From Aquiluna sp. (GTDB taxonomy: Bacteria; Actinomycetota; Actinomycetes; Actinomycetales; Microbacteriaceae): DNA of 64,000 bases. Position 1 is the stretch's first letter, and each line of letters opens with the position of its first letter. Positions 1 through 9,999 of this stretch are shown here, piece after piece. A program made the translations under genes and the position numbers. Where the stretch lies: positions 62,001 to 126,000 of the forward strand of contig JAFMHN010000001.1 of the NCBI GenBank assembly GCA_017854485.1, given 5' to 3'. The notes beneath the pieces are model-generated. The model was not told the DNA's origin. It worked only from the letters and a program-made list of their open reading frames with translations, and ran no database searches.

Positions 1-1423
1 GTCCTCCGAACCAACTGGCGACCTCATTTATAAGAACGATTTGGTCAATGAACCATGGGTCAATCTTGGTCGCGTCGAAGATCTGCTGGGCCGTGGCCCC
101 TGACCAGAGTGCCTGTTGAACCTGGCCGATGCGGCTCTCGGTTGGGGTTTTCATCTGTTCTAGCAGCGTATTCAGGTCGGCTCTTACAGTTGGGAAGCTG
201 AATGAACTCCCTCTTTTCTCCAGTGACCTGAGCGCCTTTTGAAGAGCCTGGGAGAAGGTTCTTCCAATAGCCATCACCTCGCCAACGCTCTTCATGGTGG
301 TGGTGAGCGTTGGGTCAGCAGCCGGGAACTTCTCAAAGGCGAACCTCGGAACCTTCACGACAATGTAGTCAAGGCTTGGCTCAAAAGAAGCCGGCGTGAC
401 ACCGGTGATGTCGTTTGGAATCTCATCCAATGTGTAACCAATCGCCAGCTTCGCTGCAATCTTTGCGATCGGAAACCCAGTGGCCTTTGATGCCAGGGCG
501 GATGACCTGCTAACGCGCGGGTTCATTTCGATGACGATAATTCTGCCGTCGGCAGGGTCTACCGCGAACTGAATGTTGCAACCTCCGGTGTCAACACCGA
601 CGTCGCGAATGATCTGAATGGCGATGTCTCGCATGTTCTGATACTCACGGTCCGTAAGGGTAAGAGCAGGGGCAACGGTTATTGAGTCGCCGGTGTGAAC
701 ACCCACGGGATCAAAATTCTCGATGCTGCAAACCACAACCGTGTTGTCGTTTTTGTCGCGCATCAGCTCAAGCTCGTACTCTTTCCACCCCATAATGGAC
801 TCTTCGAGAAGGACTTCGGTGGTTGGCGAGGCCTGCAGTCCAGCGCCGGCAATTCGCCGCAGGTCTGCTTCGTTGTAGGCAAAACCTGAACCCAAACCAC
901 CCATGGTAAACGACGGCCTAACTACCATCGGGTAGCCAATCTGCCCTGCGATTTCTATAACCTCATCCATGGTGTGAGCAACAGCAGACTTGGCAACTGA
1001 GGCACCGGCTCGAAGCACTAGTTCCTTGAATTCAAGTCGATCCTCGCCGGCCTTGATGGCTGCCACGTTTGCACCGATTAGTTCAACTCCATACTTGTCG
1101 AGCGATCCACGCTCGTAAAGCGACATTGCGGCGTTCAAAGCGGTTTGACCACCGAGGGTTGGCAGGATGGCATCCGGCTTCTCCTTCTCGATAATCGCTT
1201 CAATAACTTCCGGTGTAATCGGCTCGATGTAGGTTGCATCTGCGAAGTCCGGATCAGTCATGATGGTCGCCGGATTGGAATTCACCAGAATCACGCGAAT
1301 GCCCTCCTCCTGAAGCACCCGGCAAGCCTGAGTACCCGAGTAGTCAAACTCACAGGCCTGCCCGATCACAATCGGTCCTGACCCAATGACTAGGACAGAC
1401 TTAATGTCATTTCTCTTTGGCAT
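1..1423 (-). CDS. carB: carbamoyl-phosphate synthase large chain (N-terminal part, cut by window edge)
   Basis: Synthetase subunit that uses two ATP, bicarbonate and the ammonia made by CarA to form carbamoyl phosphate for pyrimidines and arginine. The visible 474 residues hold the first ATP-grasp half: [18 protein letters not shown] near residues 13-30, the glycine-rich loop [10 protein letters not shown] and the metal/ATP segment [16 protein letters not shown]. The family is about 1100 residues, so more than half lies beyond base 1. The ATG at 1423-1421 shares one base with the carA stop (TAATG), so the two chains are translationally coupled. Last visible gene of the pyr operon. The reading frame is open to the edge, and identification is certain from these motifs. 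Confidence 0.97.
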   Translation of the reverse strand, partial: MPKRNDIKSVLVIGSGPIVIGQACEFDYSGTQACRVLQEEGIRVILVNSNPATIMTDPDFADATYIEPITPEVIEAIIEKEKPDAILPTLGGQTALNAAMSLYERGSLDKYGVELIGANVAAIKAGEDRLEFKELVLRAGASVAKSAVAHTMDEVIEIAGQIGYPMVVRPSFTMGGLGSGFAYNEADLRRIAGAGLQASPTTEVLLEESIMGWKEYELELMRDKNDNTVVVCSIENFDPVGVHTGDSITVAPALTLTDREYQNMRDIAIQIIRDVGVDTGGCNIQFAVDPADGRIIVIEMNPRVSRSSALASKATGFPIAKIAAKLAIGYTLDEIPNDITGVTPASFEPSLDYIVVKVPRFAFEKFPAADPTLTTTMKSVGEVMAIGRTFSQALQKALRSLEKRGSSFSFPTVRADLNTLLEQMKTPTESRIGQVQQALWSGATAQQIFDATKIDPWFIDQIVLINEVASWFGG

Positions 1424-2538
1424 TACTTGCTCTCCTTGATGGCGTTCAAAAACTTGTCGAATAGGTAGTGGCTGTCGTGTGGGCCGGCTGCTGCCTCAGG
1501 ATGGTACTGCACCGAAAATGCTGGGATGTCCAGGCACTCAAGACCCTCGACCACTTGATCATTCAGACCCCGGTGTGAGACCACTACTCGACCAAAACCG
1601 GCAGGAGAATCAGCACTGTCCTGCTCAAGCTTGACCGCAAATCCGTGGTTGTGTGCTGTGACCTCAACCTTGCCGCTGGTGAAATTCATAACCGGTTGGT
1701 TAATGCCTCGATGACCAAAGCTGAGCTTGTAAGTTTCGAAACCGAGAGCTCGTCCTAGGAGCTGATTTCCAAAGCAGATTCCGAAGAAGGGCTTGCCGGT
1801 CTTCAATAGGTCTTGAAGCATCGATACCTGAGCAGCGCTTGCTGATGGGTCCCCAGGGCCATTCGAGAAAAAGAATGCGTCAGGCTGACTGTCCAAAATC
1901 CTCTGACTGGAGGAGTCAGCGGGGAACAGCTCAACATCTAAGCCCCTGGCATTCAAGTGCTCAATGGTTGACTTCTTGATACCAAGATCAAGGATTGCAA
2001 CTTTGCCGACCCTTGTTCCCTGGGCAGGAATGGAGACATTCTCGGTTGTAGAGACTTTGGAGCTTAGGCTCTGACCCTTCATCTCTGCCGAGTCCTTTAC
2101 TGCCTGAATCATCTGCTCGCGAGAAAGCGCGGCCGAGCCGGAAAAGATGCCGGAGCGCATCGCGCCTGCGCTTCTGATGTGAAGGGTGATTGCCCTGGTG
2201 TCGACGTTACAAATTCCGACGATTGCCTGCGAGGTCAGATCACTTTCGAGAGTTCGCTCTGCTCTGAAGTTGCTGGCGATCCTTGATGGCTCCTTCAAGA
2301 CGTAGCCGGAGACCCAAATTCTGCTCGACTCCTCGTCGAGGGCGTTGGTGCCGGTAATCCCCACGTGCGGTGCGGTCTGCATCACGATTTGACCGGCGTA
2401 GGAGGGGTCTGTGAGCGTCTCCTGGTAACCAGTCATTCCGGTTGAGAAGACCAACTCGCCGAGAGTTTGACCCTCTGCCCCATAGCTATCGCCCTCAAAG
2501 ACTGTGCCATCCTCTAGAACTAAATAAGCGTTACTCAA
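1423..2538 (-). CDS. carA: carbamoyl-phosphate synthase small chain (glutaminase)
   Basis: Class I glutamine amidotransferase that hydrolyses glutamine and channels ammonia to CarB. 371 residues, normal for the family. The N-terminal CPSase small-chain domain covers about residues 1-150. The GATase domain carries the nucleophile Cys255 in [10 protein letters not shown] and the His346/Glu348 pair in YHPEAA. The start is a TTG at 2538: an AGGAG lies six bases upstream, inside the end of the PH-like gene, whose TGA ends one base before this start. Part of the pyr operon between the PH-like gene and carB. Confidence 0.97.
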   Translation of the reverse strand: MSNAYLVLEDGTVFEGDSYGAEGQTLGELVFSTGMTGYQETLTDPSYAGQIVMQTAPHVGITGTNALDEESSRIWVSGYVLKEPSRIASNFRAERTLESDLTSQAIVGICNVDTRAITLHIRSAGAMRSGIFSGSAALSREQMIQAVKDSAEMKGQSLSSKVSTTENVSIPAQGTRVGKVAILDLGIKKSTIEHLNARGLDVELFPADSSSQRILDSQPDAFFFSNGPGDPSASAAQVSMLQDLLKTGKPFFGICFGNQLLGRALGFETYKLSFGHRGINQPVMNFTSGKVEVTAHNHGFAVKLEQDSADSPAGFGRVVVSHRGLNDQVVEGLECLDIPAFSVQYHPEAAAGPHDSHYLFDKFLNAIKESK

Positions 2539-2539
2539 G

Positions 2540-3025
2540 TCAAGCTCCTAGTTTGTTTGTGATCTGATTTGAAATCTGCTGCCTGGTGCTCTGGTTAGGA
2601 ATTCGAAAATTCGTAACCAGCTGGGTCTGGCCAAGCTGCCAGATAATGGAGAAAAGTCCGTTTGACTCAACTGCCTTATCAATGGTTGCCGAGGCTTTGT
2701 CTAATCCAACAATTTGGACAGTGGGGATAACAAACGATGCCTCACCCTGTCGGTGGACTTCTAGGCCCGCCTCCTTAGAGACAAGCTTCACTTTGCCACG
2801 AACCCCAAGACCATGAGCCCAAACTCGCGTCAGCGGGCTTTCGGCAAGCACCGTGCTCACATAAAGGCCGTCATAGAAGACCGGAGAGTCAGCAGGCTCG
2901 ATGCCTACGGGCGCAGGCAAAAACGTCTCTTGTTTGACTCTTGCTCTTCTGACCCCAACGTAGGCAGCCAGGGCGAATGCTGGAACTATCAATAGCAGGA
3001 GTAACCCGATTACTTCTCTGGTCAT
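2540..3025 (-). CDS. PH-like domain membrane protein of the pyr operon
   Basis: 161 residues. One hydrophobic segment at about residues 5-25 (LLLLLIVPAFALAAYVGV) is followed by a basic stretch RRARVK and a soluble beta-rich domain, so it is probably anchored in the membrane with the domain inside. A small membrane protein in this same place between pyrC and carA is a standing feature of actinobacterial pyr operons (Rv1382 in Mycobacterium tuberculosis). The function is not established. It overlaps pyrC by four bases (ATGA), which indicates coupled translation. The PH-like label rests on position and general fold pattern, not on a diagnostic motif. Confidence 0.8.
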   Translation of the reverse strand: MTREVIGLLLLLIVPAFALAAYVGVRRARVKQETFLPAPVGIEPADSPVFYDGLYVSTVLAESPLTRVWAHGLGVRGKVKLVSKEAGLEVHRQGEASFVIPTVQIVGLDKASATIDKAVESNGLFSIIWQLGQTQLVTNFRIPNQSTRQQISNQITNKLGA

Positions 3026-4296
3026 TTCAGCTCCTGCAGTTTCTGATCTCTCACCGTGAAGATGCCGTTGTAAAGCGTGTGCTGAACTCTGCCTTTGAAA
3101 ACCATTCCGGCATATGGATTATTGGACGACAGCGACTGGCTGATGGTGCTCGCCGCAAGGTCTTCATGCGGATTGAAAACAGTGATGTTCGCCTTCCTGC
3201 CCACGGCTAGTTGGCCGTGATCGCTTAGTCCAGTCAGTGCTGCCGGGCGACTGGAAATCAGCTGTTCGAAAAGTTGCCAGGTTAGCGAGCCGGTGCCAGC
3301 TAAAACCTGATGCAGGATGCTCGCTGCCGTTTCTAGGCCAAGCATGCCAAAGGCCGCATGACCCCATTCGGCTTCCTTCTTTTCCGCCGAGTGTGGAGCA
3401 TGGTCGGTGCCAAGCACATCGATGGTGCCATCGAGAACTCCGGCAATCAGTGCTTTAGTGTCGGCATCTGTCCTGAGTGGCGGGTTCACCTTGTAAACAG
3501 GGTCATAACTGCGCACCAACTCCTCGGTGAGCAGCAGGTGATGAGGTGTTACCTCAGCTGTGATTGTAATTCCGCGTTGTTTCGCCCACCTGACTACCTC
3601 TACCCCGCCAGCAGTTGTCAGGTGACAGATGTGAAGACGGGCGCCGGTCTGTTCGGCAAGCAGCGCGTCGCGGGCAATGATGTCTTCTTCTGCAAGTCGT
3701 GGCCAGCCTGTTAGTCCAAGTTCAATTGCAAGCGCCCCGGCGTTCATCTGGGCGCCTTGCGTTCGCTCAGGATCTTGCGCGTGCTGAGCAATGACTCCTC
3801 CGAAGACTTTGACCTGGGCCAGCGCTTCCTGCATAAGGGCAGGGTCAGAAACACAAATTCCGTCGTCGCTAAACATCTTCACATTCGCACGCGACTGGTG
3901 CATCTGTGAAATCTCCGAAAGTTGTTTGCCGGCAAGATCGTTCGTGACAGCCCCGATCGGTTGCACCTGGCAGTAACCCGCCTCTGCCCCGGCGTCTAGC
4001 ACCGCGTCAACGATCTCTGCGGTGTCAGCAACCGGCAGTGTGTTGGCCATCGCACAGACCGCGGTGTAGCCGCCGGCTGCAGCGGCTCTTGAACCGGACA
4101 GGACAGTTTCACTTGCCTCAAATCCAGGCTCGCGCAGGTGCGTGTGTGGGTCAACAAAGCCCGGCAGTCCTATTAGAGAATCGCAGTCGATTCCGCTGCC
4201 CGAAATCGTCCCCATTTCGACGATGGTGTCGCCCTCGATTCTGATGTCAGATCGGGAGCCGTCGGCCAGTGTTAGGTTCTTGAGGATTATAGGCAT
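3022..4296 (-). CDS. pyrC: dihydroorotase
   Basis: Zinc amidohydrolase that closes N-carbamoyl-aspartate to dihydroorotate, third step of pyrimidine synthesis. 424 residues, the usual size of the class I enzymes. The metal-binding DPHTHLREPG lies at about residues 49-58 (His51, His53); further metal and catalytic segments are ICHLTTAGG, VTPHHLLLTEE and GTDHAPHSAEKK with the catalytic Asp. It sits one base downstream of the pyrB stop and overlaps the next gene by four bases. It is expected to work as a soluble enzyme and shares the pyrR leader control with the rest of the operon. Confidence 0.97.
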   Translation of the reverse strand: MPIILKNLTLADGSRSDIRIEGDTIVEMGTISGSGIDCDSLIGLPGFVDPHTHLREPGFEASETVLSGSRAAAAGGYTAVCAMANTLPVADTAEIVDAVLDAGAEAGYCQVQPIGAVTNDLAGKQLSEISQMHQSRANVKMFSDDGICVSDPALMQEALAQVKVFGGVIAQHAQDPERTQGAQMNAGALAIELGLTGWPRLAEEDIIARDALLAEQTGARLHICHLTTAGGVEVVRWAKQRGITITAEVTPHHLLLTEELVRSYDPVYKVNPPLRTDADTKALIAGVLDGTIDVLGTDHAPHSAEKKEAEWGHAAFGMLGLETAASILHQVLAGTGSLTWQLFEQLISSRPAALTGLSDHGQLAVGRKANITVFNPHEDLAASTISQSLSSNNPYAGMVFKGRVQHTLYNGIFTVRDQKLQELK

Positions 4297-4297
4297 G

Positions 4298-5227
4298 CTA
4301 ATTTCCTCCAGAAAGGGTTGTTTGTAGTACAGCCATTCTTACAGCTAGTCCATTTGTGACCTGTTGCAACACCGCCGAGCGTGGATCATCGGCTGCCTCA
4401 GCCGAAATCTCGAATCCACGATTCATCGGTCCCGGGTGCATGATTACAACCTCTGGCCCAAGTCCAGCGAGTCGGTGTCCACCCAGTGACCAAAATTTGA
4501 CGTAGGAACTAGCTGAAGGAAACAGATCCTTAGACATCCGCTCTGCCTGCACCCTAAGCATCATTACTACGTTTGGTTGGTCAGCAAGCGCCTGGTCGAA
4601 GTCGTGATGCACGGTGACGCCCAATTTAGAAATCTCAATTGGAACCAGTGTCTCTGGTCCCGCGACGCTTACCTCTGCCCCCAACAGCTTGAGCAGGAAG
4701 ATATTGCTTCGTGCAACTCTTGAGTGCAAGATGTCACCAACGATCAGGACTTTCAATCCCTTGAAATTTGACCCGAGATCCAAGCGCTGCTGCATGGTGA
4801 GCGCGTCGAGGAGAGCTTGCGTTGGGTGCTCATGAGAACCGTCGCCGGCGTTGATTACGCTGCCACGAATCCAGTCGCTGCTTGCCAGTCTCTGGGCAGC
4901 ACCGGACATTGGGTGACGCATGACAATCACATCGGCACCAAGCGCCTCAAGAGTCAGGGCAGTATCTTTCAGCGACTCCCCCTTTGAGAGGCTAGAGGTG
5001 CTTGCATCAAAATTGATTACGTCAGCACTGAGGCGCTTGGCCGCAATTTCGAAACTGATTCTGGTCCTGGTGGAGTTCTCATAGAAGAGATTCACGACCG
5101 TTTTGCCTCGAAGGGTTGGAAGCTTCTTAACTTGTCGCTGATTCACAAGTGCGAGTTCTTGAGAGCTGGCCAAAAGTGAGATTGCAGAGTCAATGTTCAG
5201 GTCCTTGATCGAAACGAGGTGCTTCAT
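4298..5227 (-). CDS. pyrB: aspartate carbamoyltransferase catalytic chain
   Basis: Transfers the carbamoyl group to aspartate, the committed step of pyrimidine synthesis. 309 residues. The carbamoyl-phosphate loop STRTRISFE is at residues 52-60, HPTQALLD near 134, and the aspartate-side loop is MLRVQAERM. No pyrI regulatory chain lies nearby, in line with actinobacterial enzymes that act without one. The ATG overlaps the pyrR stop by four bases (ATGA), so translation depends on pyrR and thus on the leader hairpin upstream of pyrR. Confidence 0.97.
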   Translation of the reverse strand: MKHLVSIKDLNIDSAISLLASSQELALVNQRQVKKLPTLRGKTVVNLFYENSTRTRISFEIAAKRLSADVINFDASTSSLSKGESLKDTALTLEALGADVIVMRHPMSGAAQRLASSDWIRGSVINAGDGSHEHPTQALLDALTMQQRLDLGSNFKGLKVLIVGDILHSRVARSNIFLLKLLGAEVSVAGPETLVPIEISKLGVTVHHDFDQALADQPNVVMMLRVQAERMSKDLFPSASSYVKFWSLGGHRLAGLGPEVVIMHPGPMNRGFEISAEAADDPRSAVLQQVTNGLAVRMAVLQTTLSGGN

Positions 5228-5754
5228 TCAGAAATCACCACCTGATCCACGCCATCGATTTCAACCAGGTTCACTGCTACGTGTTCTGAGATTGCGGTGG
5301 GCAGATTCTTTCCAACGAAGTCAGGTCGAATTGGCAGCTCTCGGTGGCCCCTGTCAACCAAGACCGCCAGTTTGACCTGACGGGGTCTTCCAAACTCTGT
5401 CAGCGCATCTAGTGCGGCTCGGATCGTCCTGCCTGAGAACAAAACGTCATCCACCAGCACCACAGTTTTGTCGTGTACGCCCGAAACGGGAATGCTGGTG
5501 TGCCCAAGTTGTCTGGAGGCTGCGTCCTGGTCGTCGCGGTACAAAGTGATGTCCAGAACGCCACTTTCAAAACTGTGGCCCGGCTCAATTTCTTTTAGGA
5601 TCTTTGAAATCCGCTCCGCCAATGGAGCACCACGGGTGGGTATCCCCACAATAAGAAGGTTTTCAGGCCCCGAATTTGCTTCGAGGATTTCATGAGCTAT
5701 GCGCTTTAGCGCCCTGAGAATGTCGAGCTCAGATAGGACCGTGCGGTCAGTCAT
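5224..5754 (-). CDS. pyrR: bifunctional pyr operon regulator / uracil phosphoribosyltransferase
   Basis: RNA-binding regulator that also has uracil phosphoribosyltransferase activity. 176 residues. The PRPP-binding loop [13 protein letters not shown] is at about residues 98-110. First gene of the pyr operon. The ATG has an AGGAG six bases upstream, and that ribosome binding site is folded into a hairpin carrying a PyrR-box (separate entry). In Mycobacterium smegmatis PyrR is known to repress its own operon at translation; the sequence here fits the same scheme. Confidence 0.96.
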   Translation of the reverse strand: MTDRTVLSELDILRALKRIAHEILEANSGPENLLIVGIPTRGAPLAERISKILKEIEPGHSFESGVLDITLYRDDQDAASRQLGHTSIPVSGVHDKTVVLVDDVLFSGRTIRAALDALTEFGRPRQVKLAVLVDRGHRELPIRPDFVGKNLPTAISEHVAVNLVEIDGVDQVVISE

Positions 5755-5759
5755 TTGTT

Positions 5760-5794
5760 TCTCCTTCTTCGCCTCGCAGGACGAATTTAAAGGA
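5760..5794 (-). promoter_or_regulatory. PyrR-binding leader hairpin that pairs with the pyrR Shine-Dalgarno
   Basis: Read on the minus strand, the pyrR leader folds as CCTT (5793-5790) with AAGG (5766-5763) and TTCG (5785-5782) with CGAA (5771-5768), enclosing the loop TCCTGCGAGG. The segment GTCCTGCGAGGC matches the PyrR-binding consensus UCCNGNGAGGY known from Bacillus pyr leaders. The outer AAGG is part of the AAGGAG ribosome binding site of pyrR. No U-rich terminator follows, so the plausible mode is blocking of translation rather than attenuation. The pairing and box are seen; PyrR binding is inferred. Confidence 0.75.
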
Positions 5795-5805
5795 CATTTG
5801 CCTAA

Positions 5806-5814
5806 ATCATAACA
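5806..5814 (-). promoter_or_regulatory. extended -10 promoter of the pyr operon
   Basis: Minus-strand TGTTATGAT is an extended -10 element (TGN plus TATGAT, five of six to TATAAT) just after the nusB stop. Transcription would begin near 5798, only a few bases before the PyrR-box hairpin. No good -35 is visible, which is tolerable for an extended -10. Confidence 0.5.
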
Positions 5815-5817
5815 GCA

Positions 5818-6237
5818 CTAAAGAGCTTGGCTGCCTCTTGCCAGCTTGGCGAGCACTCCATTTACGAATTTTGGTGAGTCATCGGTTGAGTACTCACTGG
5901 CTAGCGCAACAGCTTCGGCGATGGCAACCTCATTTGGGACGTCAGGGTTGTAAAGAATTTCCCACGCTCCAAGACGCAGAATAGCCCTGTCGATGCTCGG
6001 CATTCGCTCCAGAGCCCAGCCGTCAGCGAGCTGTCTAAGTTCGTTATCGATCAGCAACTTGTTGGCGTCGAAGCCAGTGATCATGGATTCGGCGTAGTCG
6101 AATATCGCCTCTTGATTCTGGCGGTCTGACACGCTGCCTGCGGTTTCCTGCAGCAGAGCTAATGGCTCTCCCCCTCGAATCTCCGAGGCATAAAGCGCGT
6201 CAAGGGCACGCTTTCTAGATTTGCTCCTGCTGCTCAA
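5818..6237 (-). CDS. nusB: transcription antitermination factor NusB
   Basis: RNA-binding helical protein that with NusE (S10) supports antitermination at rRNA operons. 139 residues, the usual length. Family features include the basic N-terminus RSKSRKRALDALYASE and the C-terminal DVPNEVAIAEAVALASEYSTDDSPKF-type region (about residues 98-123). The start is a TTG that follows the efp TAG directly, with only a weak upstream GAG, so translation is likely coupled to efp. The order efp-nusB then pyr genes is common in actinobacteria. Confidence 0.94.
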   Translation of the reverse strand: MSSRSKSRKRALDALYASEIRGGEPLALLQETAGSVSDRQNQEAIFDYAESMITGFDANKLLIDNELRQLADGWALERMPSIDRAILRLGAWEILYNPDVPNEVAIAEAVALASEYSTDDSPKFVNGVLAKLARGSQAL

Positions 6238-6801
6238 CTATTCGCTCACACGTCCCAGGTAGTCACCCGTTCTCGTGTCAACTTTGACCTTGGTGTTGTT
6301 CTCAATAAACAGTGGAACTTGAATCTGGTATCCAGTTTCCAGGGTTGCAGGCTTTGAGCCACCGGTGGAGCGATCGCCCTGCAGGCCCGGCTCGGTGTAG
6401 GTGATTTCAAGAGTCACTGATGGTGGTAGCTCAACATACAGCGCAGCGCCCTCATGCAGCGCGACTGTCGCGTTCTGGTTCTCCAGCATGAAGTTGGCTA
6501 CATCGCCAACGACTTCGCTGGGAACTATTAGCTGGTCGTAGTTGGATGTGTCCATAAACACAAACCCCGAGCCATCGTTGTATAGGTACTGCATGTCGCG
6601 TCGGTCCACGTTAGCGGTTTCGATCTTCACGCCGGCGTTAAAAGTCTTGTCGACAACCTTGCCGCTAAGAACATTGCGCAGCTTGGAGCGCACGAATGCG
6701 GGCCCCTTACCGGGCTTGACGTGCTGGAACTCAATTACGCTCCAAAGCTGGCCTTCTATCTGAAGGACCATTCCGTTTTTTAGGTCGTTTGAGCTTGCCA
6801 T
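6238..6801 (-). CDS. efp: elongation factor P
   Basis: Relieves ribosome stalling at runs of proline. 187 residues in three beta-barrel domains (KOW-like, OB, C-terminal OB). The tip loop reads PGKGPAF with Lys32 at the tip. This PGKGP form is known in actinobacteria such as Corynebacterium glutamicum, where the lysine acts unmodified; no epmA/epmB-type modifying gene lies nearby, which agrees. Signature [16 protein letters not shown] sits near residues 134-149. Start ATG has a good AAAGGAG a few bases upstream. Confidence 0.97.
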   Translation of the reverse strand: MASSNDLKNGMVLQIEGQLWSVIEFQHVKPGKGPAFVRSKLRNVLSGKVVDKTFNAGVKIETANVDRRDMQYLYNDGSGFVFMDTSNYDQLIVPSEVVGDVANFMLENQNATVALHEGAALYVELPPSVTLEITYTEPGLQGDRSTGGSKPATLETGYQIQVPLFIENNTKVKVDTRTGDYLGRVSE

Positions 6802-6827
6802 TTTTCTCCTTTAGGGACTTGCAAATT

Positions 6828-7265
6828 CTAGTCCCGTGTCAGCTGTTCAAGGGCCAGTAGGTAACTATCCATGCCAAAACCGGCAATCACGCCGGTGGCG
6901 ACCCCCGAAATTACGCTGTTGTGGCGAAACTCTTCCCTGGAGTGCGGGTTCGTGATGTGGACCTCGATTAGCTTCAATCCAGAGCCAGTGTGAGCGGCAC
7001 AGGCATCCCTGAGTGCGTAGCTGTAATGTGTGAAAGCAGCCGGGTTCAGAACAATGGCGGCTTCTTCGGAAATCGCGCTGTGAATTGAGCCGATTAGCTC
7101 GTCCTCGCTGTTGGTTTGATGAACTGAAATTTGAGTCTTATTTTGTTCGGCCCAGTGCTCAAGGCGCTGGGTCAGATCACTCAGGGTCATGGTTCCATAG
7201 ACCTCGGGCTCTCTTGATCCCAGCAGATTCAGGTTCGGTCCATTTAGTACATAGATTTCAGGCAT
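6828..7265 (-). CDS. aroQ: 3-dehydroquinate dehydratase, type II
   Basis: Third step of the shikimate pathway: 3-dehydroquinate to 3-dehydroshikimate. 145 residues, as expected for the dodecameric type II enzyme. The N-terminal signature LNGPNLNLLGSREPEVYG holds the catalytic Tyr, and the segments NPAAFTHYSYALRDA and EVHITNPHSREEFRHNSV are both diagnostic. Downstream of aroB and upstream of efp in the aroE-C-K-B-Q block. Confidence 0.97.
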   Translation of the reverse strand: MPEIYVLNGPNLNLLGSREPEVYGTMTLSDLTQRLEHWAEQNKTQISVHQTNSEDELIGSIHSAISEEAAIVLNPAAFTHYSYALRDACAAHTGSGLKLIEVHITNPHSREEFRHNSVISGVATGVIAGFGMDSYLLALEQLTRD

Positions 7266-7274
7266 GACTACACG

Positions 7275-8309
7275 CTATTCCACTATCGACTGAAATGCTG
7301 TAAATAGCAGCTCGGGCGTGGGAGCGCTCAGAATTGAAGGTTTGCCAATTCTGTCCAAAACTACGAACCTGAGAGCTCCGCCGCGGGCCTTTTTGTCGCG
7401 TTGCATTGTGTCCAACAGCTGTGGCCAACGGTCAGCGCGATATGTGTTGGGTAACCCAAGACCCTCAAAAATACTCCGATGTCTAGAAACTTCGGCTTCG
7501 GATAGTTTTCCGGAGAGCATCGAAAGCTCCGCCGCGAAAACCATGCCTATCGAAATGGCAGCTCCATGGCGCCACTTATATCGCTCGGCGTGCTCGATAG
7601 CATGACCAAGGGTATGTCCGTAGTTGAGAAATTCGCGGTCACCAGATTCCTTGAAGTCTCGGGAGGTGACATCAGTCTTTATGCGCACCGACTCTCTGAT
7701 AAGCCGTTCGAACGCCTCGGATGTTGGGTCGGTGGCGGATTCGTCAGATTCAATAATCTCAAGAATTTCTGGAGCAGCTATGAAGCCATACTTGACGACC
7801 TCCGCCATACCGGCCAGTAGCTCGTTTCTTGGAAGCGAACTAAGCGTATCAAGGTCAATCACGACGCTGTCAGGCAGGTGAAATGCCCCCACCAAATTCT
7901 TCCCCTCGGAGGTGTTGATTCCAGTTTTGCCACCAATGGCCGCGTCGACCATTCCCAGCAGCGTGGTTGGGATCAGAACGGATCTGATACCACGGAGCCA
8001 GGTTGCGGCCACGAAACCAGCGAGGTCTGTGGTTGATCCACCACCCAGTCCAATCACAGCATCGTTTCTGTTGAACTCCCCTTGGCCCATGATTTGCCAA
8101 CAAAAAGCTGCGACCTCAACCCGTTTGGCATCTTCAGCTGCAGGAACTTCGGCCATGTATGTTTGAATTCCTGCCGACTTCAAATTATCGGCTAAGACGT
8201 CAGCCGTTGCAGCTAGGGGCTGCGGATAGACGATAAGAACCTTCTTCGAACCGTGCAGGGTCTCGGGAATCTCATTTAGTAGAGCGCGCCCAATAAGCAC
8301 CTTAGACAT
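7275..8309 (-). CDS. aroB: 3-dehydroquinate synthase
   Basis: NAD- and metal-dependent cyclisation of DAHP to 3-dehydroquinate. Counting from the ATG at 8309 gives 344 residues (MSKVLIGRALL...). The frame is open 14 codons further up, but the ATG at 8309 has GAGAGG upstream and fits the family start. Motifs: GLGGGSTTDLAGFVAATWLRG (NAD binding), PTTLLGMVDAAIGGKTGIN, and the metal-site helix LNYGHTLGHAIE. It overlaps the aroK end by eight bases, so aroK and aroB are coupled. Confidence 0.96.
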   Translation of the reverse strand: MSKVLIGRALLNEIPETLHGSKKVLIVYPQPLAATADVLADNLKSAGIQTYMAEVPAAEDAKRVEVAAFCWQIMGQGEFNRNDAVIGLGGGSTTDLAGFVAATWLRGIRSVLIPTTLLGMVDAAIGGKTGINTSEGKNLVGAFHLPDSVVIDLDTLSSLPRNELLAGMAEVVKYGFIAAPEILEIIESDESATDPTSEAFERLIRESVRIKTDVTSRDFKESGDREFLNYGHTLGHAIEHAERYKWRHGAAISIGMVFAAELSMLSGKLSEAEVSRHRSIFEGLGLPNTYRADRWPQLLDTMQRDKKARGGALRFVVLDRIGKPSILSAPTPELLFTAFQSIVE

Positions 8310-8799
8310 TCTTGCCCGCCTCTCGTTCAAGCTCTTGGAGAATGGTAACAACCGGGCGGTTATCAGTGCGGACCGTTGCGCTGGCGCATTCTCTATAGAG
8401 CGGTAACCTCTGGTCGTAGATAACCTGCCAGTTGGCTGGGTCCTGTTTTAGTAGCGGTCGCTTCTTGGTGTTCAGTGACTTCAGGACATACTCCATGGTG
8501 GTGTCTAGGAAAATGACCCGCTGGCCCTTTAGTAACGCTCTATTTGCCTCGGAGAGCACAATTCCGCCCCCTGTGGCTATGACACCGCCGGTTTCAAGCG
8601 CTTGCTGCAAGGCAGCTGATTCCAGTTGCCTAAAATGAGCCTCGCCCTTGTCGGCGAATATGTCTGGAATCGAGCCGTACTTGCGGCTAATCAGCTTGTC
8701 GGTGTCAGTAAAAGCTAGCTTGAGGGTCTTGGCCAGACGCTTACCAAGAGTCGTCTTTCCTGCACCCATTGGACCGATAAGAACAATGGACTTGGACAT
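8302..8799 (-). CDS. aroK: shikimate kinase
   Basis: Phosphorylates shikimate at the 3-hydroxyl with ATP. 165 residues. Walker A GPMGAGKTTLGKRLA at about residues 9-23, shikimate-binding TDTDKLI and the FRQLES lid-side segment, then ATGGGIVL, the second glycine-rich motif. Its ATG shares one base with the aroC stop (TAATG coupling). Standard actinobacterial aroC-aroK-aroB order. Confidence 0.96.
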   Translation of the reverse strand: MSKSIVLIGPMGAGKTTLGKRLAKTLKLAFTDTDKLISRKYGSIPDIFADKGEAHFRQLESAALQQALETGGVIATGGGIVLSEANRALLKGQRVIFLDTTMEYVLKSLNTKKRPLLKQDPANWQVIYDQRLPLYRECASATVRTDNRPVVTILQELEREAGKNV

Positions 8800-9995
8800 T
8801 AGTCTCTAACGATTCGCGACTTGAGCGTCTCCGGAATGCTCTCAAGGTAGGCATCCATGTTTCGCTTGGTCTCTTGAACCGAGTCGCCACCAAACTTTTC
8901 CAAAACTGAGTTCGCAATTACCAGAGCAACCATTGCTTCGACAACGATTCCAGACGCCGGCACGGCGCAAACGTCACTTCGTTGATGGTGAGCCGTTGTT
9001 GCCTCACCTGAGCCAGTGTCGATGGTTTGGAGCGCCTTCGGTACGGTGCTGATCGGCTTCATGCCGGCTCTGACTCGAACTATCTCGCCGTTGGTCATTC
9101 CGCCTTCGATGCCACCTGCTCGGTCGGTAAGCCTCTTTACGCCAGCATCTGAGTTCACGATCTCGTCGTGTGCGACGCTACCGCGACGACGGGTTGTTTC
9201 CAGTCCGTCACCAATCTCCACCGACTTCATTGCCTGGATGCCCATCACGGCGGCAGCCAGCTGCGAATCCAGTCGACGGTCGGCGTGTACGTAGCTGCCA
9301 AGCCCTGGAGGGCAACCGTAGACCAACGTCTCACAGACGCCGCCAATAGTGTCGCCGGTAGAGTGGCAGTCATCAATCTCAGCAACCATTGCTTGACTGG
9401 CTTGCTTGTCGAAGCAGCGAACTGGATTTTCATCTAGTGCTGCAACGTCCTTTGGTCCAGGAAGCTCGGTGGAGCTGTTCAATGCAGTTCCGATGGCAAC
9501 TGTGTGAGTGACCAGCCTGATACCAAGCTCCTCGAGAAACTTCTGCGCCACAGCCCCTAGCGCAACTCTGGTGGCGGTTTCACGGGCGCTAGCTCGCTCA
9601 AGTACCGGCCTAGCCTCAGCAAACCCATACTTTTGCATGCCGGTAAAGTCGGCGTGACCAGGGCGTGGTTTTGTCAGTGGTGCACCTCTTGCGCCAGTTA
9701 GCTGGTCTTTGGCTACCGGCGCAGCGCTCATAACGGTCTCCCATTTTGGCCACTCGGTGTTTGCGATTCGGATCGCAACGGGACCACCCTGGCTTAGACC
9801 AAAGCGCACTCCAGCCGAGAGGCTAATTAGGTCTTGCTCGAATTTCATGCGAGCGCCACGACCATAACCCAACCGGCGACGAGCAAGGGCCGATTGCAGA
9901 TCAGCCTCCAGGATTTCTACGCCTGCTGGCAGACCCTCGATGACACCTATTAGTTCTGGGCCGTGTGACTCTCCGGCAGTAATCCAACGCAACAT
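8799..9995 (-). CDS. aroC: chorismate synthase
   Basis: FMN-dependent last shared step of aromatic synthesis, EPSP to chorismate. 398 residues. N-terminal signature [20 protein letters not shown], the flavin-binding [12 protein letters not shown] region, [14 protein letters not shown] near 110, [14 protein letters not shown], and the C-terminal [19 protein letters not shown]. Starts four bases after the aroE stop. No flavin reductase is nearby, so reduced FMN must come from elsewhere. Confidence 0.97.
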   Translation of the reverse strand: MLRWITAGESHGPELIGVIEGLPAGVEILEADLQSALARRRLGYGRGARMKFEQDLISLSAGVRFGLSQGGPVAIRIANTEWPKWETVMSAAPVAKDQLTGARGAPLTKPRPGHADFTGMQKYGFAEARPVLERASARETATRVALGAVAQKFLEELGIRLVTHTVAIGTALNSSTELPGPKDVAALDENPVRCFDKQASQAMVAEIDDCHSTGDTIGGVCETLVYGCPPGLGSYVHADRRLDSQLAAAVMGIQAMKSVEIGDGLETTRRRGSVAHDEIVNSDAGVKRLTDRAGGIEGGMTNGEIVRVRAGMKPISTVPKALQTIDTGSGEATTAHHQRSDVCAVPASGIVVEAMVALVIANSVLEKFGGDSVQETKRNMDAYLESIPETLKSRIVRD

Positions 9996-9999
9996 GGGT

